Source: Actinomycetota bacterium
Lineage (GTDB): Bacteria > Actinomycetota > Actinomycetes > Nanopelagicales > Nanopelagicaceae
Direction: 5' to 3'
Length of the DNA: 14,129 nt
Assembly: GCA_009706135.1 (NCBI GenBank)
Contig: WLRX01000011.1
Coordinates: 1 to 14,129, forward strand
A program made the translations under genes and the position numbers. The notes below the pieces were generated by a model, which was not told where the DNA came from, did no database searches, and saw only the letters and a list, made by a program, of their open reading frames with translations. Below, piece after piece: positions 6,678-13,521 of the stretch (the first letter of the stretch is position 1; each line of letters opens with the position of its first letter).

Positions 6678-7609
6678 TGCGTCTTGATTTACTCGCAGCA
6701 CTTTCTGGAATTCTAATCTCCCTACAAGCACGTACAAATGGGGAGTTATCTCTGCGCTTAAATAATGGATTACAAGCAGCATTTATCTCCTTTACTTCAG
6801 GTTTTCTATTAATTGCGCTGATAACAATTTTTCATCCTGGAATACGCGCAGGTGCGAAAAAATTACGCGCAGCCGTTGCTGCTAAAGAAATAGCCCCGTG
6901 GACTCTATTTGCTGGAGCACTTGGTGGTGCTTTCGTAGCAGTGCAAACACAAATCGTTCCACTTATTGGAGTTGCAATTTATTCAGTGGCATCAATCGCA
7001 GGACAGAGCGCCACATCACTTGTGGTTGACCGCATTGGTTTAACTGGCGGTGGCAAGAAACCTATTAGCCCACGCCGCATCGCTGCGGCTGTTGTGACTG
7101 TTTTAGCTGTCTTTGTATCTGTGTTAGATCGAATTGATGCAAAGAATCTATCTTTGATTGCTGTGGCTTTTGCAGGTTTGGCAGGGGCAATCGTTGGCGT
7201 GCAGCGGGCAATGAATGGTCTGATTAACGAGCATTCACAACAGAGTTTTACAACATCTCTTCTCAACTTCATCATGGGATCTGGAGCTCTAGGAATAGTT
7301 TTATTGCTCGCAATTGCCATCGGCAAAGTTAAATTTGTTCCATTTCCGCACGGTCCATGGTGGATTTATATGGGCGGAACTATTGGTGTCATATATATTG
7401 CCTTTACGTCAACAATTGTTCAACACCTTGGAGTTCTGACCTTCACACTATTTAGTACTGGTGGAACCCTTATCGGCGCATTGCTCATTGACATTATTTC
7501 GCCAACAAAAGGCGTGAACGTTTCTACTTACTTAGTGAGCGGAATTGTTATGACTTTTCTTGGTGTTCTTGTGGGCGGCGTGAATAGTTCCAAACCATTG
7601 AAACGATAG
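6677..7609 (+). CDS. YdcZ/DUF606-type DMT-superfamily transporter, tandem duplicated
   Basis: Inner-membrane protein of about ten hydrophobic segments in the drug/metabolite transporter superfamily, YdcZ (DUF606) branch. Many YdcZ proteins are about 150 residues; this one has 310 and contains two copies of the unit. Repeat 1 starts around residue 5 with QARTNGEL (17-24); repeat 2 around 160 with QRAMNGLI (176-183). Each is followed by a glycine-rich span and a W...G...Q block: WTLFAGALGG (75-84) and WWIYMGGTIG (228-237). The loop at 122-135 separates the halves. The start is the ATG at 6677, overlapping the YqhA stop; the frame is open further upstream but that part only shadows the YqhA gene. 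The last 62 nt overlap the convergent DedA gene. Substrate is unknown. Confidence 0.88.
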   Translation: MRLDLLAALSGILISLQARTNGELSLRLNNGLQAAFISFTSGFLLIALITIFHPGIRAGAKKLRAAVAAKEIAPWTLFAGALGGAFVAVQTQIVPLIGVAIYSVASIAGQSATSLVVDRIGLTGGGKKPISPRRIAAAVVTVLAVFVSVLDRIDAKNLSLIAVAFAGLAGAIVGVQRAMNGLINEHSQQSFTTSLLNFIMGSGALGIVLLLAIAIGKVKFVPFPHGPWWIYMGGTIGVIYIAFTSTIVQHLGVLTFTLFSTGGTLIGALLIDIISPTKGVNVSTYLVSGIVMTFLGVLVGGVNSSKPLKR

Positions 7610-8171
7610 AAGCTCCGATAAAAAACGCAGCAATTGCGTAACTAGAACTCTTTACCCAGGGCAACGTGGCTGCATAAAAACCGGCAAGCGTGATTCCAGC
7701 TCCCCACAAAAGCGCACCTAACGCATTTGCTGAAAGAAATTGGTAGTAATTCATACGAGATGCACCAGCAATTACTGGAACAAAGGTGCGAATCCATGGG
7801 AAGAAGCGTGCTGCAACTACTGCCCACCAACCTGTTTGTGTATAAAAACGATCAGCACGAGCAATCATTGATTGAATTCGTTTTGACTTACGTTTTTCTA
7901 AATACGGGCGCCCGTAAACACGACCGATAACAAAGCCAACTTGATCGCCAAAGAATGCAGCAAGGAATATGACACTCACAAGAATGACAATATTTATATT
8001 GCCATGTGCTGCTGCAACCAGTCCGGCGCTAAAAAGTATTGAGTCACCAGGCAAGAAAAAGCCAAGCAGTATGCCTGTCTCAATGAAAACAATTGCACCG
8101 ACAATTACATAGAAAATAAATGGTGCAAGGGATGAAAGTTGTGAATCAAAGGAAGCAGCGAGCTCGATCAC
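7548..8171 (-). CDS. DedA-family membrane protein (SNARE-associated/VTT domain)
   Basis: Integral membrane protein of the DedA family, a group now tied to phospholipid flipping/undecaprenyl-phosphate recycling and membrane homeostasis; which role applies here is not readable. Motifs: E31 in FIETGILLGFFLPGDS (29-44), GDQVGFVIGRVYGRP (75-89), and RFFPWIRTFVPVIAGASRM (122-140) with the conserved arginines R122 and R128. Four to five membrane segments are expected. It starts with GTG at 8171, overlapping the malic enzyme stop in a GTGA arrangement; AGGA lies about 8-11 nt upstream and could serve as ribosome binding site. It is the last gene of the upp-malic enzyme operon and its C-terminal 20 codons overlap the convergent YdcZ-like gene. 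Confidence 0.93.
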   Translation of the reverse strand: MIELAASFDSQLSSLAPFIFYVIVGAIVFIETGILLGFFLPGDSILFSAGLVAAAHGNINIVILVSVIFLAAFFGDQVGFVIGRVYGRPYLEKRKSKRIQSMIARADRFYTQTGWWAVVAARFFPWIRTFVPVIAGASRMNYYQFLSANALGALLWGAGITLAGFYAATLPWVKSSSYAIAAFFIGASIVSMVWNYSRRPQEHQEKS

Positions 8172-9544
8172 ACCGATTTCCTAACAGCCGCCGCAACTGC
8201 ACTGACAACGTGGGCATCAAAAACACTAGGAACAATAAAAGATGTATTGAGTTGTTCTGGTGCAACACAATCTGCAATCGCAGTAGCAGCAGCAACCAAT
8301 AATTCATCAGTGATCTTGTGCGCGTTGGCATCGAGTAAACCGCGGAAGATTCCAGGAAAAGCCAGAACGTTGTTAATTTGATTCGGTTGGTCGCTGCGCC
8401 CTGTTGCAACCACTGTTGCGTGCCTACGAGCAAGAGCTGGATCAATTTCGGGATCTGGATTAGCAAGAGCAAAAACAATTGAGCCTTTAGCCATTGCTGC
8501 GATATCTGATTCAACCAAGATATTCGAAGCGCTCACGCCGATAAAGACATCTGCGCCAACTAGTGCCTCTGACATAGAACCTTGGAAATTTTCTTTATTA
8601 CTATGTTCGATAAACCACTGCTGCATCTGATCATCACTTTTCATGCCAGGATGAATAACACCTTTGTGGTTAAAGCCGATGATGTTTTTTGCACCATCTA
8701 GTACCAATAATCGCGAGACTGCATTTCCTGCAGCGCCAACGCCGCTTAGGACAATCTTCACATCCGATAAATTCTTCTTAACTAACTTAAGTGAATTTCG
8801 AAGGGCAGCGAGCACAACAATTGCAGTTCCATGTTGATCATCGTGGAAAACAGGAATATCTAACAATTCGCGCAGACGTGCTTCGATTTCAAAACAACGT
8901 GGGGCAGAAATATCTTCGAGGTTTATACCGCCATAAACAGGGGCAATTAACTGCACTGTGCGAACAATTTCATCTACATCTTGCGTATCAAGACAAACTG
9001 GCCATGCATCGACATCTGCAAAGCGTTTAAAGAGCGCAGCCTTTCCTTCCATCACAGGAAGCGCAGCCGCTGGTCCAATATTTCCTAGGCCCAGCACTGC
9101 AGATCCGTCTGTGACAACAGCAACGGTATTGCGCTTAATAGTTAAGCGACGTGCATCAGATGGATCATCAACGATTGCTTGGCAGATACGAGCAACACCT
9201 GGTGTGTACGCGCGGGATAGATCATCACGGGTTTTTAGTGGAACTTTTGATTGAACTTCGAGTTTTCCGCCCAAATGCAATAAAAAAGTACGATCAGAAA
9301 CCTTACGAACAACCAAACCTTTATGTGCGCTAATTGCTTTTGTTATTTGATCTGCATGATCAGCATCAACCGTGTCACACGTTACGTCAATAACTACTTT
9401 TTCTAATAGTGATTCAACAACATCGAGTGCTGTAATTGTTGCGCCAGCATCTGTAATTGCAGAAGTAATAAGAGCAACAGGTTGCAGCGCAGGCGAACCT
9501 TCAACGCGAATTGTTATACCGTAGCCAGGACTTGTTGATGCCAT
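8168..9544 (-). CDS. NAD(P)-dependent malic enzyme with N-terminal ACT domain
   Basis: Oxidatively decarboxylates L-malate to pyruvate and CO2 in the cytosol. Residues 9-85 form an ACT-type regulatory domain beginning YGITIRVEG. The malic enzyme core follows: catalytic Y113 in SRAYTPGVARIC, TDGSAVLGLGNIG (145-157), K168 in MEGKAALFK, the metal-binding region NLEDISAPRCFEIE (208-221) and HDDQHGT (234-240). The dinucleotide fold has GVGAAG (268-273), and NPDPEIDP (362-369) and RSDQPNQINN (383-392) close the active site. Length 458 fits the ACT-containing short bacterial form, without a phosphotransacetylase domain. A ligand for the ACT domain is not known from the sequence. Its ATG abuts the upp TAA with no gap, and it overlaps the DedA start by 4 nt. 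NAD versus NADP preference cannot be assigned safely. Confidence 0.95.
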   Translation of the reverse strand: MASTSPGYGITIRVEGSPALQPVALITSAITDAGATITALDVVESLLEKVVIDVTCDTVDADHADQITKAISAHKGLVVRKVSDRTFLLHLGGKLEVQSKVPLKTRDDLSRAYTPGVARICQAIVDDPSDARRLTIKRNTVAVVTDGSAVLGLGNIGPAAALPVMEGKAALFKRFADVDAWPVCLDTQDVDEIVRTVQLIAPVYGGINLEDISAPRCFEIEARLRELLDIPVFHDDQHGTAIVVLAALRNSLKLVKKNLSDVKIVLSGVGAAGNAVSRLLVLDGAKNIIGFNHKGVIHPGMKSDDQMQQWFIEHSNKENFQGSMSEALVGADVFIGVSASNILVESDIAAMAKGSIVFALANPDPEIDPALARRHATVVATGRSDQPNQINNVLAFPGIFRGLLDANAHKITDELLVAAATAIADCVAPEQLNTSFIVPSVFDAHVVSAVAAAVRKSV

Positions 9545-10183
9545 TTATACGACCCCATACAAGCGATCGCCGGCATCTCCGAGACCAGGAACGATATATC
9601 CATGTTCATTTAATTTTTCATCTAGTGCACCAGTAACAATTGTGATTGGAATTTTTGCATCAGCAAACGCGCGCTCCATTGTTGCAATTCCTTCAGGAGC
9701 TGCCAGGATGCAAATTGCTGTGATTTCTGTTGCCCCTCGCTCAATCAAATAATTAAGTGCTGCAACCAGAGTTCCTCCAGTTGCCAACATTGGATCAAGT
9801 ACAAAGCAGTGACGACCCGAAAGATCCTCAGGAAGACGATTGGCATAAGTGCTGGCTTGCAAAGTTTTTTCATCGCGCACCATTCCGAGAAAACCAACTT
9901 CGGCATTTGGCACAAGGCGTGACATTCCTTCGAGCATTCCAAGTCCTGCGCGCAGAATCGGAACAACGATTGGACGAGGAGAAGCCATCTTCAAACCCTC
10001 TGTATGTGTGACAGGAGTTTTAATTTTTACTTTCACTGTCTGCACATCGCGCGTAGCTTCGTAAGCTAGAAGAGTTACGAGTTCTTCTACGAGGTGTCTA
10101 AATGTTGGCGAATCAGTTCTTTCGTCACGCAAAACCGTCAATTTATGGGAAATCAGTGGGTGGTTGGCGACGTGAACTTTCAT
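9545..10183 (-). CDS. upp: Uracil phosphoribosyltransferase
   Basis: Pyrimidine salvage enzyme converting uracil and PRPP to UMP and pyrophosphate. Visible: [13 protein letters not shown] (74-86), the PRPP-binding loop DPMLATGGT (130-138), and the C-terminal uracil-binding segment [15 protein letters not shown] (196-210). Its 212 residues are the usual length. It is first in an operon with the malic enzyme and DedA genes and is divergent from the tRNA deaminase-associated gene, with 82 nt between starts. A TACGCT box 7 nt before the ATG suggests leaderless transcription. AGGG also occurs in that interval but is too close to the ATG for a good Shine-Dalgarno. No pyrR-type attenuator or other leader structure is visible, and there would be no room for one. 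Confidence 0.98.
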   Translation of the reverse strand: MKVHVANHPLISHKLTVLRDERTDSPTFRHLVEELVTLLAYEATRDVQTVKVKIKTPVTHTEGLKMASPRPIVVPILRAGLGMLEGMSRLVPNAEVGFLGMVRDEKTLQASTYANRLPEDLSGRHCFVLDPMLATGGTLVAALNYLIERGATEITAICILAAPEGIATMERAFADAKIPITIVTGALDEKLNEHGYIVPGLGDAGDRLYGVV

Positions 10184-10190
10184 GTTCCCT

Positions 10191-10196
10191 AGCGTA
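10191..10196 (-). promoter_or_regulatory. Candidate -10 box of upp, leaderless
   Basis: The minus strand reads TACGCT, identical to the box ahead of the ABC-F gene, and ends 7 nt before the upp ATG. No convincing -35 is seen. Confidence 0.5.
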
Positions 10197-10212
10197 CAGG
10201 GCTTTTATTCTC

Positions 10213-10244
10213 TTGAAATGAGTGTAAGGATGCTCTTGTACTTT
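10213..10244 (+). promoter_or_regulatory. Candidate promoter of the tadA pair
   Basis: TACTTT (10239-10244) is a TANNNT box; TTGAAA (10213-10218) resembles a -35 but with a long 20-nt spacer. The expected start near 10251 would leave a leader of about 15 nt that includes the Shine-Dalgarno, unlike the leaderless candidates elsewhere in the window. Confidence 0.35.
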
Positions 10245-10252
10245 TTGGCGCG

Positions 10253-10262
10253 GGAGAGGTGA
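10253..10262 (+). promoter_or_regulatory. Strong Shine-Dalgarno for the tRNA deaminase-associated gene
   Basis: GGAGAGGTGA contains GAGGTGA, complementary to the 3' end of 16S rRNA, with GAGG ending 6 nt before the ATG at 10266. It is the only strong Shine-Dalgarno ahead of a first gene in the window and fixes the start. Confidence 0.8.
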
Positions 10263-10265
10263 GAT

Positions 10266-10751
10266 ATGGAACAAGTAAGTAACTCAGATCTCATTAACGA
10301 TATCGATATGGCCGTTGCTGCCTGGCATGAAGATGGCCGTTGGACTCTGGCACTTCTTCCCGATGCGCATGATCTTGCTCAAATTATCGAACGCCTGAAA
10401 TCTCAACAAACTAATGGCGGCGCAATTGCACTTGTTGCAATTGATGAAGAGTTCTTTATGTTAATTCGCGTATTAGGCACACACATCACAATGTTTTTAA
10501 GCGATGTCACATGCGCATTAGATTACGCAGTTGCATCTGACTTTTTAGAAATAAATGAAATTGAAATGCCAGAAGAAGAAGACGATCCATTTCCTGTTGG
10601 CTACCTAGATATTTTTGCTGATCTTGGAATGAACCATATGGAGATGGCAGCACTGTGTGATGATGCCGAATTATTTCCCGACGAACAACTTGAAGCGATT
10701 GCGAGCCGTTTAGGTTTTGGTGATCAGTTTGCACAGTTATTAGAACTGTGA
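10266..10751 (+). CDS. tRNA adenosine deaminase-associated protein
   Basis: Acidic cytosolic protein of 161 residues matching the actinobacterial family found directly upstream of tadA (as I recall, TIGR03941). Typical features are the opening segment NDIDMAVAAWHEDGRW (11-26), an acidic stretch EMPEEEDDP (99-107), and the C-terminal part PVGYLDIFADLGMNHMEMA (109-127) followed by a predicted helical tail. Biochemical function is not established; the fixed linkage to tadA suggests a role in wobble-base editing or in supporting the deaminase. The stop overlaps the tadA GTG by 4 nt (GTGA), so the two are translated together. No signal peptide or membrane segment is seen. Confidence 0.9.
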   Translation: MEQVSNSDLINDIDMAVAAWHEDGRWTLALLPDAHDLAQIIERLKSQQTNGGAIALVAIDEEFFMLIRVLGTHITMFLSDVTCALDYAVASDFLEINEIEMPEEEDDPFPVGYLDIFADLGMNHMEMAALCDDAELFPDEQLEAIASRLGFGDQFAQLLEL

Positions 10752-11197
10752 CATCTGTTGAATTAATGCGCGAAGCAATTGCTGTTGCGCAACAAAGCCT
10801 TGCTTCCGATGACGTTCCAGTCGGCGCACTTATTCTTGATCCATCTGGCAAAGTTATTGCAACAGGAACAAATGAACGCGAAGCAAAATCTGATCCCACT
10901 GCACACGCAGAAATCGTTGCGATGCGTAAGGCCGCAACAAATGGTTGGCGCTTAGATAATCACACTCTCGTTGTAACGCTAGAGCCATGTGCAATGTGTG
11001 CAGGTGCGATCGCACAAGCACGCATTTCTAAAGTGATCTTTGGCGCATGGGATGAAAAGGCTGGCGCTGCAGGTTCGGTGTGGGATGTGTTGCGCGATCC
11101 GCGAGCTATTCACCGCGTTGAAGTTGAATCAGGAGTTTTAGAAAAAGAGTGTGCTGCTCTGTTAAGTGATTTTTTCCGTCACGCCAACAATTCATAG
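10748..11197 (+). CDS. tadA: tRNA-specific adenosine deaminase
   Basis: Zinc-dependent enzyme converting A34 to inosine in the anticodon wobble position, classically of tRNA-Arg(ACG), so that CGN codons can be read. Zinc ligands and catalytic glutamate are intact: H53 and E55 in TAHAEIVAMR, C81 and C84 in EPCAMCAGAI. The segment EKAGAAGSVWDVLRD (103-117) is typical of actinobacterial TadA. At 149 residues it is full length. It starts at a GTG inside the GTGA overlap with the preceding gene, with no Shine-Dalgarno of its own, which fits termination-reinitiation. The 3' end overlaps the convergent permease gene by 19 nt. Confidence 0.97.
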   Translation: MTSVELMREAIAVAQQSLASDDVPVGALILDPSGKVIATGTNEREAKSDPTAHAEIVAMRKAATNGWRLDNHTLVVTLEPCAMCAGAIAQARISKVIFGAWDEKAGAAGSVWDVLRDPRAIHRVEVESGVLEKECAALLSDFFRHANNS

Positions 11198-13506
11198 GAC
11201 GGATTAAGAATTTTCAGCGATCCATTTTCTTCGCCAACCATTCCCTCTGCTCGTAATTCAGTACCAACTTCAAGGCCGGCAATTTCGCGGCGACCCAAGA
11301 ATTGAAGTGTGATTCCACCACTTTCATCCCATACTTCAATTTCAAGTACAGGCGATGCTCCACTAGGAGCAGTTTTAATTGATGCCACTTTTCCTTGAAC
11401 CTGTGCGCGTTTGCGCCACTGAACAGCGGCAATTGGTGTCACAACTTCTGCGTAATGACTTATTGGACCTGCAGATGCAACTACGGGCGCAGCCTTAATA
11501 GGTGCAACCTTCTTTATCTCTTTGACTGGCTTATCAATCACAAGAGGGGCGCCAGATAAAATGCGCTCAACATCAAAAGGAACAATCGTTGCAACAACGC
11601 GTGGTAATTGAGAAATTGGTGCAGCAATTGCTTCTGCAGTTCTATCGTGGAGTAAACGACCTAAGAAGCGAGAGTACGAGCGACGTGGCAACAACAACGT
11701 CAATTCAACATCAGCTTTTTCTGTCATCTTAATTGCATAATCAACTGCAGCATTTGCCAATCGGCGATCAGGGCAATCTATAAGTTCAAGAGTTACATCA
11801 TCTAGGGCATCAGATTTTGCCCACGCTTTCGCAATTTGATCAGCGCGCAAGTCATCAATAACAAAGTGCACAGCTTTTAGTTCTCGTGGCTTGAGCGATC
11901 GCGCGTATCGAATAGCGCCCACTGTTGCAACGTCTACGCTGTCAACTAACACAGTCACGTCGTGGCGAGCAATTGATGTTGCTCGCTCTTGTTCGACCTT
12001 CACATCTAAAGCGTTTTGTTCTTGTGTGTACTGACGACGTAAACGTAAGAAAGTAACCACAAGAATCGGCGCTGTAACCAAAACCAACCATGCGCCTTCA
12101 CTAAATTTAACTATAGAGAAAATTATGACAACGATGAGTGAAACTCCACCGGACAGGCCATTGATTGCCATCTTCCAGCGCCACGCACCTTGTCGATTTT
12201 TATATGCATGCTTCGTCATACCAAAACCAGCCAATGTAAATCCTGTAAACACACCGAGTGCATAAAACGCAACGAGGTGCTCAACCGACCCAGCAGTTAG
12301 CAACACCAGCGCAATGCCTCCACCTGCGAGCAGCAGGATTCCGTTAGAAAATGCTAATCGGTGCCCACGCTTTGTTAGTTGACGTGGTAAATAACCGTCG
12401 GATGCTATGAAGTTAACGAGTAATGGGAAAGCGCTATATGTGGTGTTTGCACCCGCAAATAAAATAAGCATCGTTGCACCCTGAACGAAGATGAACATTG
12501 CGGTACCGAAGACGCCATCACCGAGTGCAGCTTTTGCTATCTGAGAGATAACCGTTGGTGTTCCACTTTCGTATGGCATTGCATGAATTTTGTGTGCAAA
12601 CCATGAAACACCTAGAACTAAACTTCCGAGTAAGCAACTCATGATAACTAATGTGCGACGAGCGTTGACATGTTCAGGAGTTTTAAAGAGTGCGACTCCA
12701 TCAGATATTGCTTCAAGTCCTGTTAGCGATGATCCACCATTTGCAAATGCACGAAGCAAAATGAATATGGCTGCGAATGTGAGCAATCCACTTGGTTGAC
12801 CAAGTGGAACTGCGCCAGGCAGATTAGTTTCAAGCATTGGTAACGTGCCACTGAAGTGGCGATACAAACCGATTGCAAAGACGATAAACATAGAACCAAC
12901 GAATAAGTAAGTTGGGAGAGCAAATGCTTTTCCAGCTTCTTTCACTCCGCGCAGATTTCCATAGGTTAAGAGCCCAATGACACCTAAGATCATCGGCATC
13001 TTCCAGGGTTCAAGTTCTGGGAATGTAGAAATAATTGCTGCCACACCCGCAGCAGATTGAATTGCGAGTGTCACTATGTAATCAAGCATTAAAGCGACGC
13101 CGGCAATTTGTGCAACTACTGGTCCAAAGTTATCTCTGGAAACGATATAGGCGCCGCCAGTTTTCGTATACACATCAATCACGTTGCGATACGAGAGAGT
13201 AATAATTAAAAGAATCAAAAGCACAATTGCCGTCATAGGCATCAAGATTGCAAAGGCTGCAATACCAAAAGCTGGTAACAACGCAATTAAAATTTGCTCA
13301 CTGCCGTAGGCAGAAGATGAAATGCAGTCCGAGGATAAAATACCAAGTGCGTATTTTTTATCCAAGCGCTGATGGCTCAAGGTGTGACGGTTAAGTGCGC
13401 CACCTAGTAAACGCCGCTTTATTTTGTAGGAAAGCGGATCTTTTAGATGCGCATGTTCTTGCAAGGCGACCGGCTCCGGTGCCCCATCAGTCCACGACTT
13501 CGGCAT
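11179..13506 (-). CDS. KimA-like APC/KUP potassium permease fused to USP-like and C-terminal OB-fold domains
   Basis: A 775-residue membrane protein in three parts. Residues about 50-490 form an APC-superfamily transporter closely resembling Bacillus KimA: LSSDCISSSAYGSEQILIA (57-75), TKTGGAYIVSRDNFGP (114-129), LDYIVTL (141-147), SSLTGLEAISD (259-269), RLAFSNGI (383-390). D60, Y67, D142 and Y143 correspond to KimA residues D36, Y43, D117 and Y118, which I recall as implicated in potassium transport. Residues about 515-650 resemble the cytosolic USP-like domain that in KimA binds c-di-AMP. After a Pro/Ala/Lys-rich linker (655-695) comes an extra domain (about 700-775), ending EVWDESGGITLQFLGRREIA and NPSYELL, which reads as a small OB-fold. 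Potassium uptake is the best guess; amino-acid transport is not excluded. The ATG is 14 nt from the divergent dehydrogenase start. Confidence 0.85.
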   Translation of the reverse strand: MPKSWTDGAPEPVALQEHAHLKDPLSYKIKRRLLGGALNRHTLSHQRLDKKYALGILSSDCISSSAYGSEQILIALLPAFGIAAFAILMPMTAIVLLILLIITLSYRNVIDVYTKTGGAYIVSRDNFGPVVAQIAGVALMLDYIVTLAIQSAAGVAAIISTFPELEPWKMPMILGVIGLLTYGNLRGVKEAGKAFALPTYLFVGSMFIVFAIGLYRHFSGTLPMLETNLPGAVPLGQPSGLLTFAAIFILLRAFANGGSSLTGLEAISDGVALFKTPEHVNARRTLVIMSCLLGSLVLGVSWFAHKIHAMPYESGTPTVISQIAKAALGDGVFGTAMFIFVQGATMLILFAGANTTYSAFPLLVNFIASDGYLPRQLTKRGHRLAFSNGILLLAGGGIALVLLTAGSVEHLVAFYALGVFTGFTLAGFGMTKHAYKNRQGAWRWKMAINGLSGGVSLIVVIIFSIVKFSEGAWLVLVTAPILVVTFLRLRRQYTQEQNALDVKVEQERATSIARHDVTVLVDSVDVATVGAIRYARSLKPRELKAVHFVIDDLRADQIAKAWAKSDALDDVTLELIDCPDRRLANAAVDYAIKMTEKADVELTLLLPRRSYSRFLGRLLHDRTAEAIAAPISQLPRVVATIVPFDVERILSGAPLVIDKPVKEIKKVAPIKAAPVVASAGPISHYAEVVTPIAAVQWRKRAQVQGKVASIKTAPSGASPVLEIEVWDESGGITLQFLGRREIAGLEVGTELRAEGMVGEENGSLKILNPSYELLA

Positions 13507-13508
13507 AG

Positions 13509-13514
13509 TAGACT
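13509..13514 (+). promoter_or_regulatory. Candidate -10 box of the succinate-semialdehyde dehydrogenase gene, leaderless
   Basis: TAGACT fits TANNNT and ends 6 nt before the ATG at 13521. It lies wholly in the 14-nt gap between the two divergent start codons. No -35 is evident. Confidence 0.4.
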
Positions 13515-13515
13515 C

Positions 13516-13521
13516 ATCTTA
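13516..13521 (-). promoter_or_regulatory. Candidate -10 box of the KimA-like gene
   Basis: The minus strand reads TAAGAT and ends 9 nt before the permease ATG, allowing a leader of zero to about two bases. It overlaps the first base of the divergent start codon at 13521. Confidence 0.4.

Noticed and set aside
11175..11203. Inverted repeat TCCGTC / GACGGA across the tadA and permease 3' ends as a bidirectional terminator
   Set aside because: The stem is only 6 bp with a 17-nt loop, and no proper T-run follows it on either strand.
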